Shown here piece after piece: positions 36,174 through 43,743 of a DNA stretch of 64,000 bases. The translations under genes and the position numbers were made by a program. Numbering within the stretch: position 1 is the stretch's first letter; every line of letters begins with the position of its first letter. Location of the stretch: contig NZ_JAPDDR010000007.1 of assembly GCF_025950095.1 (NCBI RefSeq), forward strand, positions 1 through 64,000, read 5' to 3'. The notes under the pieces were generated by a model. It did no database searches and had not been told where the DNA came from. It saw only the letters and a list, made by a program, of their open reading frames with translations. This stretch comes from Luteolibacter rhizosphaerae (GTDB lineage: Bacteria; Verrucomicrobiota; Verrucomicrobiia; Verrucomicrobiales; Akkermansiaceae).

Positions 36174-36551
36174 ATGAAGCGCTATCATCAGGTCGAGTTC
36201 AGCGAGCTGCCGCCGATCGAGTGCTGCTGCGGAACGACGCGGCGTGCCTTCGTGGACCAGCCGGACGCTCCCGCATCCGCCCACTATCTGGAGGTGAAGG
36301 AAGAGCCCACCAGCCACTATCATCTCAAGACGACGGAGATCTACGTGGTGCTGGAGGGCGAAGGCTTCTTGGAGCTGGATGGCGAGCTGGTGCCGGTGAA
36401 GCCGCTGAGCACGGTGATGATCCGGCCGGGCTGCCGCCATCGGGCGATCGGGAAGCTCAAAATCCTGAACATCCCCGTGCCGAAGCATGACGACGCCGAC
36501 TTCTACTACGATGAGTCGGCCGTGAAACCCGGAGAGGTCCCGGTCCATTGA
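36174..36551 (+). CDS. Small cupin-domain protein
   Basis: Reading from ATG at 36174 (seven bases after the previous stop) gives 125 residues. The cupin motifs are clear: SHYHLKTTEIYVVLEGEG supplies His-x-His and Glu ligands, and VMIRPGCRHRAIG supplies the final His. An unusual CCC run sits near residue 17 (IECCCGTTRR). Small cupins are metal-dependent dioxygenases, isomerases or binding proteins. The neighbours (M29-like peptidase, thiol-histidine-type methyltransferase) raise a thiol- or histidine-related substrate as a possibility. The stop overlaps the TTG start of the methyltransferase. Confidence 0.85.
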   Translation: MKRYHQVEFSELPPIECCCGTTRRAFVDQPDAPASAHYLEVKEEPTSHYHLKTTEIYVVLEGEGFLELDGELVPVKPLSTVMIRPGCRHRAIGKLKILNIPVPKHDDADFYYDESAVKPGEVPVH

Positions 36552-37276
36552 GCGCGAATCCCTACGAAAGCGAGCGGCTGCTCGCGGAATACCTGCTCTT
36601 CCACTACGGGAAGGCGGACGAGATCCTGCCGGCGGAGGCCCCTCCGGGAATGAAGGAGGCGCTCGATTTCGCGGTACGGACCACCCGACATTTCTCCCCG
36701 GGCCAAGTGGCCCGGACCCTTGATCTGGGCTGCGCGGTGGGTCGTTCAACCTACGAGCTCTCCCGCGATAGTTCGGAAGTGCTGGGGATCGATTACTCTC
36801 ACAGCTTCATTCAGGCAGCCGCGGCGCTCGCAGGCGGCCCCCTCAACTACCAGCGCCACGACGAAGCGAACCTGCGGACGGTGCTGGAGGCACGGGTGCC
36901 ACAGGACCTGCCGATCGGGGCGGTGAGCTTCGAGACGGGAGACGCGACTTCGCTGCGCGCGGATCTGGGCGATTTCCACCGGGTGCATGCGGCAAATCTG
37001 CTGTGCCGCCTGTTCAACCCCGCGGTGCTGCTGAAGCGGCTGCCCTCGCTGCTCAGGCCCGGGGGCGAACTGGTGCTGGCGACCCCCTGCACCTGGCTGG
37101 GCGAATTCACCCCGCCGGAGAACTGGCCGGTCGGCAGCACCTTGGATTGGCTGCAGGACGAACTGGCCCACGATTTCGAGCTGCTCAAGGTGACCGACGA
37201 GCCCTTCCTGATCCGGGAAACGGCGCGGAAGTTCCAGTGGACCAGCTCGATGGTGACGCTGTGGCGACGGAAATAG
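36548..37276 (+). CDS. Stand-alone methyltransferase like the OvoA C-terminal domain (4-mercaptohistidine N1-methyltransferase)
   Basis: The 242-residue protein starts at TTG overlapping the cupin stop. NPYESERLLAEYLLFHYG at the N-terminus is the signature of the C-terminal methyltransferase domain of the ovothiol enzyme OvoA. TLDLGCAVGRSTYELS is the SAM-binding loop, IDYSHSFIQAA follows strand 2, and the acceptor region reads ATPCTWLGEFTPPENW. OvoA's C-terminal domain methylates the imidazole N of 4-mercaptohistidine to give ovothiol. Here the domain is a separate gene, and no sulfoxide synthase half is present in the window. The function is therefore likely ovothiol-related or a similar heterocycle methylation. 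Confidence 0.88.
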   Translation: MSANPYESERLLAEYLLFHYGKADEILPAEAPPGMKEALDFAVRTTRHFSPGQVARTLDLGCAVGRSTYELSRDSSEVLGIDYSHSFIQAAAALAGGPLNYQRHDEANLRTVLEARVPQDLPIGAVSFETGDATSLRADLGDFHRVHAANLLCRLFNPAVLLKRLPSLLRPGGELVLATPCTWLGEFTPPENWPVGSTLDWLQDELAHDFELLKVTDEPFLIRETARKFQWTSSMVTLWRRK

Positions 37277-37282
37277 CCCTGC

Positions 37283-37963
37283 TCACTTCCGCAGAAGGGG
37301 GTGGCCGGCCTTGGCCTCGGTGATGTGCGGCGGGCGGAGGTAAACCGGCTGCGGCGGCAGCGCTGAAATCCGGGATTCTTCTTCCGCCGGGAGATTCGCC
37401 CACGCGGTGGCCAGTTGCCGGGCATCCGGATGCTCGACGGTGATGCGGGCGACGAGCTCTTCCGGCAAGCCGAGGCGATCGACGGGCTCCAAGGAAAAGA
37501 CGGCGATACCCTGCGCGAGGACCGCCTCGATCTCGGTTTCTAGCAGCGCATTTGGACAAAGCTCCGGTTCTCCTAACAAACTGCCGCCCTCGATCCTCAC
37601 CCGCCAGGCACTGCCGCGGCGGGCATCGCCGATGGCGAGGGCTCGGCCGCGGGCCGGAGGCACGGCTAACAGCGAGCTGAGACCGGTGGCCGGGCAGCCA
37701 TGGACGAGCGCCACCCCCTGCCCCGCCGCGATGCCCACGCGGGTACCACTGTAGCTGCCGGGGCCGGTGCCGATCACAACGGTTGCGAGGGTTTCTCCCG
37801 TTTCCAACAGGGCGATGGCCTTCTGCAGCGGGTCGAAAAGCAGGGCATTGTGGCTGCGATCGCCCATAAAGGACTCCTCGAACACGAGCTCGCTGCCACG
37901 CAGGAGTGCCAGCGAGGCACGGGGCGTGCTGCTTTCGATAAAGAGTCTGGCGGGCTCCGGCAC
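37283..37963 (-). CDS. tsaB: tRNA threonylcarbamoyladenosine biosynthesis protein TsaB
   Basis: From GTG at 37963 the product is 226 residues. ARLFIESSTPRASLALL and SHNALLFDPLQKAIAL are the ASKHA-fold N-terminal elements, and TVVIGTGPGSYSGTRVGIAAGQGVAL is the diagnostic TsaB motif. TsaB is an inactive ASKHA homologue that partners TsaD and TsaE to complete t6A at position 37 of ANN-reading tRNAs. A much longer frame extends upstream to 38824 on the same strand but only mirrors the citrate synthase gene. TsaC/Sua5, acting one step earlier, is about 6 kb away. Confidence 0.93.
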   Translation of the reverse strand: MPEPARLFIESSTPRASLALLRGSELVFEESFMGDRSHNALLFDPLQKAIALLETGETLATVVIGTGPGSYSGTRVGIAAGQGVALVHGCPATGLSSLLAVPPARGRALAIGDARRGSAWRVRIEGGSLLGEPELCPNALLETEIEAVLAQGIAVFSLEPVDRLGLPEELVARITVEHPDARQLATAWANLPAEEESRISALPPQPVYLRPPHITEAKAGHPLLRK

Positions 37964-38131
37964 ACGCCGAGCTTCCCCCAATCCCCTGCCCGTCCGCAAC
38001 CCTGCAATCCCCGGAATCCAAGGAGTCTGCGAGGCTTTCCGGCTAGCGCGGGATTCTCCCCTTGCAGCCCTCCGCGCGACCCGCTTTCTTCCGTGCAAAT
38101 TCAGCACCCGTAACCCGTCCCGAACAACCCC

Positions 38132-39262
38132 ATGACCGACTACGCCAAAGGCCTCGAAGGAGTCATCGCCAATGAATCCGCTCTCAGCAACGTGGAGGGT
38201 GCCGAAGGCCGCCTGACCTATCTCGGTCATTCGATCGACGACCTCGTGGCCAACTGTTGCTACGAGGAGGTCGTTTTCCTGCTCTACAAGGGCCGCCTGC
38301 CGAAACAGGCCGAGCTGGATGCGCTGGAGAAGCGCCTGCGCGGCGACCGCGCCCTCCCGCAAGGAGTGCTGGATTTCCTGAAGGCGGCTCCGAAGGACGC
38401 CAGCCCGATGGACGTGCTGCGCACCGGGGTTTCGATGCTCGCTCTCTACGACAACCGGGTGGCGATCGGTGAGCCGGATCTGGCGAAGGTCGAGGAGATC
38501 GGTTACTCGCTGGTGGCGAAGGTGCCGGTGGTCATCGCAGCCTTCCACCGCTACCGCCAGGGGCTGGAACTGCCGCCGGTCCGCGAGGACCTCTCGGAGG
38601 CCGCTCACTTCCTCTACCTGATCACCGGCGAGACGCCGAGCGAGACCGCCACCAAGACCCTCGACGTGGCCTACATTCTCCATGCCGACCACGGCATGAA
38701 CGCCTCCACCTTCTCCGCCCGCGTGACGGTGGCGACGCTGTCCGACATGTATTCCGCTGTGACCTCCGCGATCGGCACGCTGAAGGGCCCGCTGCACGGC
38801 GGCGCCAATGAAGGCGTGATCCACATGCTGGAGAAGATCGGCGACCCCTCAAAGGTGGATGAGTTCGTGGAAGGCAAGCTGGAGCGGAAGGAGAAGATCA
38901 TGGGCATCGGCCACCGCGTTTACAAGGTGCTCGATCCCCGCGCCCCGCACCTGCGCGATATCGCCGTGAAGCTCTCCGGCGAACTCGGCGAACCGAAGTG
39001 GATCCAGATGTCCGACCGCATCGCGGAGATCATGCGCGAGCGCAAGGGTCTCAACGCGAACGTCGATTTCTACTCCGCCACGGTTTACTACTCGCTGGGC
39101 ATCCCGACCGATCTCTTCACCCCGATCTTCGCGATCGCGCGGACTTCCGGTTGGACCGCACAGGTGTTGGAGCAGCTCCGCGACAGCCGCCTGTATCGCC
39201 CGCTCACCCTTTACATCGGGCCGAAGGGTCCGGTGCCGGTGCCGCCGATCGGTGAGCGCTGA
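38132..39262 (+). CDS. gltA: Citrate synthase
   Basis: This 376-residue enzyme has the full citrate synthase signature: the active-site His in GPLHGGANEGVI, the second His in GIGHRVYKVLDPRAPHL, and the catalytic Asp in NVDFYSATVYYSLG. Length fits the short (type II-like, approximately 375-residue) form. It condenses acetyl-CoA and oxaloacetate in the TCA cycle; 2-methylcitrate synthases have a near-identical pattern, so a propionyl-CoA preference cannot be excluded. A strong intrinsic terminator follows immediately (39285-39321). Confidence 0.94.
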   Translation: MTDYAKGLEGVIANESALSNVEGAEGRLTYLGHSIDDLVANCCYEEVVFLLYKGRLPKQAELDALEKRLRGDRALPQGVLDFLKAAPKDASPMDVLRTGVSMLALYDNRVAIGEPDLAKVEEIGYSLVAKVPVVIAAFHRYRQGLELPPVREDLSEAAHFLYLITGETPSETATKTLDVAYILHADHGMNASTFSARVTVATLSDMYSAVTSAIGTLKGPLHGGANEGVIHMLEKIGDPSKVDEFVEGKLERKEKIMGIGHRVYKVLDPRAPHLRDIAVKLSGELGEPKWIQMSDRIAEIMRERKGLNANVDFYSATVYYSLGIPTDLFTPIFAIARTSGWTAQVLEQLRDSRLYRPLTLYIGPKGPVPVPPIGER

Positions 39263-39284
39263 AGCGTCCTGCGAACCGCTCTCT

Positions 39285-39321
39285 AAAAACTGCCGTCGGG
39301 AAATCCGGCGGCAGTTTTTTT
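39285..39321 (+). terminator. Intrinsic terminator of citrate synthase
   Basis: AAAAACTGCCGTCGG pairs with CCGGCGGCAGTTTTT around a four-to-five base loop (GAAAT), followed by an unbroken T-run (39315-39321). One G-T wobble lies within an otherwise perfect stem. A 38-base segment beginning in its loop (39298-39335) recurs at 39936-39973. Confidence 0.93.
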
Positions 39322-39335
39322 GTTGGGCGGGTTTC
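39298..39335 (+). repeat. Duplicated terminator/leader segment, copy 1
   Basis: This segment matches 39936-39973 at 33 of 38 positions without a gap. It comprises the right arm of the citrate synthase terminator and the leader of the first GspG-like gene, whose ATG is 15 bases further on in each copy (39350, 39988). Confidence 0.85.
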
Positions 39336-39349
39336 TCTTTAAGAATGCC

Positions 39350-39748
39350 ATGAAAGCTACCGCTGGAGTTCTTGTTCTCACCGTTATGGCGGGAGGAGTG
39401 TATCTCTTCCGTGATCTGCTCGGGTTGGTTCCACGAGGCACCGTGTACAATCCTCTGATCGGTGAATTCAATGCTCTCGCTGCGAGTTTGAAGACTTACA
39501 AGCTCAACGCGGGCTTCTACCCTACGACTCAGCAGGGACTAGAAGCCTTGGTGCACAAACCTGACACTAATCCGATCCCCGGCCGGTGGACGAAGATTGC
39601 GGACCGCGTGCCGACCGACCCTTGGAACAATCCGTATCAGTATCGAAAACTCCCTGAAGACGACGAAAGAATCTTTGAGCTCTTCTCTGCCGGGAAGGAC
39701 GGCCTCTTGGGGACCAAGGATGACCTCTCCTCTCTAGAGCTCGAGTAG
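39350..39748 (+). CDS. GspG-like protein with plain membrane anchor, array copy A
   Basis: From ATG at 39350 the product is 132 residues. A single N-terminal hydrophobic helix (AGVLVLTVMAGGVYLF) takes the place of the GFTLxE prepilin motif. The rest is a type II secretion major-pseudopilin (GspG) C-terminal domain: FNALAASLKTYKLNAGFYPTTQQGLEALV, then PTDPWNNPYQYR and a calcium-loop-like GKDGLLGTKDDLSSLE. GspG normally polymerises by its methylated N-terminal helix; without the class III leader this protein should be a membrane-tethered monomer. It is the first of six related genes or remnants. The upstream TTG at 39320 is less likely as a start. Confidence 0.85.
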   Translation: MKATAGVLVLTVMAGGVYLFRDLLGLVPRGTVYNPLIGEFNALAASLKTYKLNAGFYPTTQQGLEALVHKPDTNPIPGRWTKIADRVPTDPWNNPYQYRKLPEDDERIFELFSAGKDGLLGTKDDLSSLELE

Positions 39749-39755
39749 TGGATCC

Positions 39756-39935
39756 ATGAACTCTTGGTTGGCGATGCCATGCATGTTGGTTCTCGCGATG
39801 AGCGCGCTTCGATGGCATGATCGTTCGTGGCCTTGGCAGGATAAATGCAAGCTTAGCCGGGTGAATGAAGACTTTGTCGGAATTGGGAAGAGCCTCCGAG
39901 CCTACAAGAATCATATCTCCAAAGAATCCGCTCTT
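39756..39935 (+). pseudogene. Truncated GspG-like relic, array copy B
   Basis: An ATG at 39756 opens a frame with a hydrophobic N-terminus (LAMPCMLVLAM), then KLSRVNEDFVGIGKSLRAYKNHIS, which matches the start of the pseudopilin domain in the neighbouring copies (KLSRTDADFNAIGSSLKTYR). At about 39925 the match stops, just before the duplicated terminator segment starts at 39936. The GFYPTT...DPW part is absent. It appears to be a paralogue cut short by insertion of the duplicated unit. Confidence 0.7.
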
Positions 39936-39973
39936 GGGAAATCCAGCGGCAGTTCTTCTGTCCGGCGGGTTTC
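39936..39973 (+). repeat. Duplicated terminator/leader segment, copy 2
   Basis: This segment matches 39298-39335 at 33 of 38 positions. The left arm of the hairpin and the uninterrupted T-run are gone (GTTCTTCTG replaces the T-run), so it no longer forms a terminator. It marks the upstream edge of a tandem duplication, offset 638 bases, that carried the GspG-like gene. Confidence 0.85.
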
Positions 39974-39987
39974 ATCAAAGACGGAAG

Positions 39988-40404
39988 ATGAGAAAGCTGG
40001 TTCAAGTGCTGAAAGTCATCACGGGGATTCTCATCCTGACCATGCTTGGCGGGGGAGCTTAGTTCTACGCCGACGTTCTAGAGCTGTTGCCGCGCAGCCA
40101 TAAGCTTAGCCGCACCGATGCGGACTTTAATGCCATCGGCTCGAGCCTGAAAACCTACCGCCTCAACGCGGGCTTCTATCCAACCACGGAACAAGGACTG
40201 GAAGCCTTGGTGCATAAACCGGACACCGCCCCGATCCCCGGTAGATGGACGAAGATTGCGGACCGCGTGCCGACCGATCCTTGGAATCGCGAGTATCGCT
40301 ACCGGCGCTTTGAAGGAGGCGATCCTTCTGACTTTGAACTGCGTTCCGCAGGACGCGACGGAATTTTTGGCACCAAGGACGACAATATCTACCACTCTCC
40401 TTGA
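39988..40404 (+). pseudogene. GspG-like gene interrupted by an in-frame TAG, array copy C
   Basis: The ATG at 39988 starts MRKLVQVLKVITGILILTMLGGGA and meets TAG at 40060-40062. Reading through gives the rest of a full GspG-like protein (DADFNAIGSSLKTYRLNAGFYPTT..., PTDPWNREYRYRR, GRDGIFGTKDD) to the stop at 40404, all in the same frame. It is the copy closest to A: 32 consecutive bases (39587-39618 and 40246-40277) are identical. Either the gene is dead, or the domain is made from an internal start such as the TTG at 40087 without its anchor, or the stop is read through. A single base change would restore it. Confidence 0.8.
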
Positions 40405-40423
40405 GCAAGGTATCCGCAATCGT

Positions 40424-40822
40424 ATGTGGAAAGCGTTTTCCATTTCATTCACCATCGTGGCGATGGCTGTCCTCGCGTTTGGCTTCCTTTGTTTGACGGG
40501 CTTCCCTTCATCGGGAGCCAAACTCCAGCGAGTCGATGCGGATTTCAATGCGATCGGATCTTCGATCGAAGCCTACCGGCGCAAGACCGGGAGCTACCCG
40601 ACCACGGAACAGGGTATCGAAGCCGTGGTGAGTCGGCCTTCCTCCGACCGCCTTCCTGAAAAATGGGAAGAGACTGCGAATAAAGTTCCTGAGGACCCTT
40701 GGGAAACGCCTTACCGCTATCGACTCGTGTCTGGATCCGGCAAGAGAGCCTTCGAGGTGATCAGCGCGGGAAAAGACAAGAAGTTCGGAACTAGCGACGT
40801 CCTCTCCTCAGTCTACCCATGA
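40424..40822 (+). CDS. GspG-like protein with plain membrane anchor, array copy D
   Basis: From ATG at 40424, 132 residues. The N-terminal helix (FSISFTIVAMAVLAFGFLCLTGF) lacks the prepilin motif. The domain has ADFNAIGSSIEAYRRKTGSYPTTEQGIEAVV, then PEDPWETPYRYR and AGKDKKFGTSDVLSS, where the acidic loop is weaker than in copies A and C. It lies 19 bases after copy C, and its stop overlaps the ATG of copy E (ATGA), so D, E and F are translationally coupled. Confidence 0.85.
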   Translation: MWKAFSISFTIVAMAVLAFGFLCLTGFPSSGAKLQRVDADFNAIGSSIEAYRRKTGSYPTTEQGIEAVVSRPSSDRLPEKWEETANKVPEDPWETPYRYRLVSGSGKRAFEVISAGKDKKFGTSDVLSSVYP

Positions 40823-41199
40823 AGCGATTGCTCCGTCCGGCGCTCATCTTCGTGGCTTGTGCCTGTGCCCTTGCCTTGCTGGTGATCCGCATCGTCATCC
40901 CCGGAGTTGCACACGGCGTCCGGGCATCCCGGGCGTATCAGGATTTCGTCCTATTTGAATCTGATCTATCCGCATATCGTGAGAAGGGAAAGGAGTTGCC
41001 TCCTGATCTCGAAGTTCTGGTGAAGGAGCTATATCCGCACTACGGACGCCTACCCATCGACCCATGGGGAAACCACTATACCTACCGCCGGGTTCGGAAA
41101 TCGGATCGAGACACGCACGAATTCCTTTCGTCAGGTCCCGATGGAACTTTCGGGACGAAAGATGACCTTTCATCGCTCGATACCGGCACTGGAAAATGA
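40819..41199 (+). CDS. GspG-like protein, divergent array copy E
   Basis: This 126-residue protein has an N-terminal membrane helix (ALIFVACACALALLVIRIVI) and a shorter, more diverged pseudopilin domain. YQDFVLFESDLSAYREKGKELPPDLEVLVKE lacks the PTTEQGL motif, but LPIDPWGNHYTYRRV and GPDGTFGTKDDLSSLD are retained. It is coupled to D (ATGA at 40819) and to F (ATGA at 41196). The calcium-loop motif is as strong as in copy A. Confidence 0.82.
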   Translation: MKRLLRPALIFVACACALALLVIRIVIPGVAHGVRASRAYQDFVLFESDLSAYREKGKELPPDLEVLVKELYPHYGRLPIDPWGNHYTYRRVRKSDRDTHEFLSSGPDGTFGTKDDLSSLDTGTGK

Positions 41200-41591
41200 A
41201 GGACTACATCCTAGTGTTCCTTGTTTCTTGTTTGGTGGGAGCCGGCTATTGCTATCGGGATCTCCTCCTACCTTCCAGCGGATGTGTCACAACTAAGGAA
41301 GACCGGGATTTCAACTCACTAGGGGCGTCGCTTCTTACCTACCAGAAAAGGGTCGGGCATCTTCCGACCACGGAACAGGGGCTTAAAGCGCTCGTGGAAA
41401 GGCCTACCGTTCCGTCTCTGCCGAAGCGCTGGAAGGCCATGATGAGAGAGGTTCCTTGCGATCGGTGGGGCCGGGCTTATCGCTACATCCGTTTACGGGA
41501 AGGCGATCCGGGGCGCTTTGAGATCTGGTCAGCCGGGAAGGATGGGATCGACGGAACAGAGGACGACATCTCTTCTCTCCCCCCTGAATAG
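41196..41591 (+). CDS. GspG-like protein, array copy F
   Basis: This 131-residue protein has an N-terminal helix (YILVFLVSCLVGAGYCY) without a prepilin site, then RDFNSLGASLLTYQKRVGHLPTTEQGLKALV, CDRWGRAYRYIRL in place of DPWGNPY, and AGKDGIDGTEDDISSL. It ends the array. The convergent queG gene begins its 3' end 48 bases further on. Two cysteines (RDLLLPSSGCV and VPCDRW) are not shared with the other copies. Confidence 0.83.
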   Translation: MKDYILVFLVSCLVGAGYCYRDLLLPSSGCVTTKEDRDFNSLGASLLTYQKRVGHLPTTEQGLKALVERPTVPSLPKRWKAMMREVPCDRWGRAYRYIRLREGDPGRFEIWSAGKDGIDGTEDDISSLPPE

Positions 41592-41639
41592 ACGGACACA
41601 TCCAGCGCTCACCACAAAGAGCGCCCCATCTCCTCTTAT

Positions 41640-42680
41640 CTAATCCATCCTATCCATCCCGGTCCCTACTCCAACTCGGGCCCTGATCTTCCCGATCGCC
41701 CACACCGCATGCTCCGCCACCAGCGGATCCGGATCCTCAGCCGCTTTCTCAAGTGCAGGCAGATCCTCCAGCGTCCCGGTATTCCCCAGCACCACGCACG
41801 CGTTCCTCAAGAAGCGCGGCCGTTTGATGCGCTTGATCGGGGACTTGGAAAAGACAGCGCGGAACTCCTCGTCTGTTAGAGCAAGGAAGTCGCGGGGCTT
41901 CCGGGCGAACACGTTCTCGCGGGCATGGAAGCGGGACTCGCGGGAGAGCTTGGCGAACTTGTTCCAAGGGCAGACTTCGAGGCACTCGTCGCAGCCGTAG
42001 AGGCGGTCGCCGATCGCATCGCGGAACTCTTCGGGAATCGGCCCCTTGTGCTCGATGGTGAGGTAGGAAATACAACGGCGGGCATCGACGCGATGCGGAG
42101 CGGTGATCGCATTCGTCGGGCAAGCATTGATGCAGCGGGTGCATTTGCCGCAATGGTCGCCAAAGGGTTTGTCCGCGGGCAATTCCAGCGTCGTCAGCAA
42201 CTCGGCGAGAAAGAACCAAGTGCCGAGGTCCTTGTGGATCTGCACGGTGGACTTCCCGTTCCAGCCCAGGCCGGCGGCGCTGGCGTGATCCCGCTCCAGC
42301 ACCGGGCCGGTATCGACGTAGAAGCGCTGGGTGCCGCCGAGCGCCTGCATGCCTTCATCCATGCGGCGGAGCATCTTCTCGATAATGTCGTGATAATCGT
42401 CACTCCAAGCGTAGCGGGCGATGCGGTAGCCCTGCGCCGGATTACTACCGGGATAGTAGTTCAGCGCCAATGTCACCACCGCCTTGCAGCCCTGTAGCAA
42501 CTCGCGAGGATCGCATCGGCGCTCCGGCGTCCGCTCCATCCAGGCCATCTCTCCATGGCAACCATCGGCGATCCATTCGCGGAAGGAATCGGCATGCCCC
42601 GCTTCAGCCGCTGCGGCGATCCGGCAATCATCGAAGCCGACCTCGCGGGCGAGGGCTTTGATGGCGTCGGCGGGCTGCAT
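41640..42680 (-). CDS. queG: Epoxyqueuosine reductase
   Basis: The 346-residue enzyme has the QueG order. A cobalamin-binding N-terminal part contains ARYAWSDDYHDIIEKML and FYVDTGPVLERDHA. Then come two [4Fe-4S] clusters: CGKCTRCINACP and CDECLEVCPWN, with the extra Cys in RRCISYLTIEHKG. A HEAT-like C-terminal repeat (FLRNACVVLGNTG, EHAVWAIGKI) completes it. QueG removes the epoxide in the last step of queuosine synthesis in tRNA. It is convergent with the GspG-like array. Confidence 0.95.
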   Translation of the reverse strand: MQPADAIKALAREVGFDDCRIAAAAEAGHADSFREWIADGCHGEMAWMERTPERRCDPRELLQGCKAVVTLALNYYPGSNPAQGYRIARYAWSDDYHDIIEKMLRRMDEGMQALGGTQRFYVDTGPVLERDHASAAGLGWNGKSTVQIHKDLGTWFFLAELLTTLELPADKPFGDHCGKCTRCINACPTNAITAPHRVDARRCISYLTIEHKGPIPEEFRDAIGDRLYGCDECLEVCPWNKFAKLSRESRFHARENVFARKPRDFLALTDEEFRAVFSKSPIKRIKRPRFLRNACVVLGNTGTLEDLPALEKAAEDPDPLVAEHAVWAIGKIRARVGVGTGMDRMD

Positions 42681-42830
42681 GCAAGGACTGTGGGAGAGCG
42701 TGGGGAAACATCAAGAATGCTCGGGGCCTGCCCGATCCGGGAAATTCGACCTCGGGGCCTTTCGGACTGAGCTCCCGCCCCCGTAGGCCCCCCCGTTGAC
42801 ATCCGGGCGCGATGCCAGTTCCCTCCCGGC

Positions 42831-43739
42831 ATGCATCTGACGAAGCTCTGGACGGCGGCGGCCTTGGTTTCCGCGGCCCCGCTGACGCAGGCCACGATCA
42901 TCGGCTCCTACAACATCCGCTACGACAACAAGGGCGACGTGCAGGCCGGGAACGGCTGGCCCCAGCGGGCACCGGTGATCGCAAGCCTGATCCAGTTCCA
43001 CGACTTCGATGTGCTGGGCACGCAGGAGGGCTTTCACCACCAGATGGAGGATCTTTGCCGCCTGCTTCCGGACTACGGCTGCTCGATGCATGGCCGCGAC
43101 GACGGCAAGGCGGCGGGCGAGCACATCGGGATCTTCTTCAAGAAGGAGAAGTATGAGCTGCAGGACGAAGGCTTCTTCTGGCTTTCGGAAACGCCCGACC
43201 AGCCGGGCAAGGGCTGGGATGCCTCCCTGCCCCGGATCTGCGGCTGGGCCAAGCTGCTGCGCAAGGCGGACAAGAAGGTGTTCTACGCCTTCAGCCTGCA
43301 CCTGGACCATCGCGGCGAGGTCTCGCGCAAGGAAGGGGTGAAGCTGGTGCTAAAGAAGATCGAGATCGCGGGCGAGGCCCCGGTGTATCTCACCGGCGAC
43401 TTCAACGTCGACCAGCACAGCGAGAGCTACCAGCTGCTCAAGGATTCCACGCGGCTGGACGACTCCCACGATGTGGCCAAGGTCCGCTTCGCCCTGAACG
43501 GGACGCCGAACAAGTTCGACGGCAATGCGAAAACCGAGAGCCGGATCGACCATGTGTTCGTCTCGAAGGGCGTGCCGGTGCGGCGCTATGGCATCCTGAC
43601 GGACTCCTACCGGGCGGCACCGACGGCGGATCCGGAGGACAGCAAGTCAGGGAATTTCCCGAAGGAGGTGACCTTCGAGGACTACCGGGTAAAGCTGCCC
43701 TCCGATCATTTCCCCGTATTGGCGGAGACGGTGGACTGA
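42831..43739 (+). CDS. Secreted endonuclease/exonuclease/phosphatase-family protein
   Basis: This 302-residue protein has a signal peptide (AALVSAAPLTQA) and the EEP fold motifs in order: SYNIRYDN, DVLGTQEGF (catalytic Glu), FSLHLDH, LTGDFNVD, SRIDHVFVS and SDHFPV (catalytic His). Such exported proteins may be phosphodiesterases, sphingomyelinase-like enzymes or nucleases; the exact substrate cannot be told. It stands alone between divergent queG and convergent aroK. Confidence 0.87.
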   Translation: MHLTKLWTAAALVSAAPLTQATIIGSYNIRYDNKGDVQAGNGWPQRAPVIASLIQFHDFDVLGTQEGFHHQMEDLCRLLPDYGCSMHGRDDGKAAGEHIGIFFKKEKYELQDEGFFWLSETPDQPGKGWDASLPRICGWAKLLRKADKKVFYAFSLHLDHRGEVSRKEGVKLVLKKIEIAGEAPVYLTGDFNVDQHSESYQLLKDSTRLDDSHDVAKVRFALNGTPNKFDGNAKTESRIDHVFVSKGVPVRRYGILTDSYRAAPTADPEDSKSGNFPKEVTFEDYRVKLPSDHFPVLAETVD

Positions 43740-43743
43740 AGCC

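Noticed and set aside
37964-38824. N-terminal extension of the TsaB frame
   Set aside because: This part is the antisense of citrate synthase; TsaB begins properly at the GTG at 37963.
39936-39973. A second terminator before array copy C
   Set aside because: The left arm is lost and the T-run is broken by C residues, so it is only a relic of the duplicated terminator.
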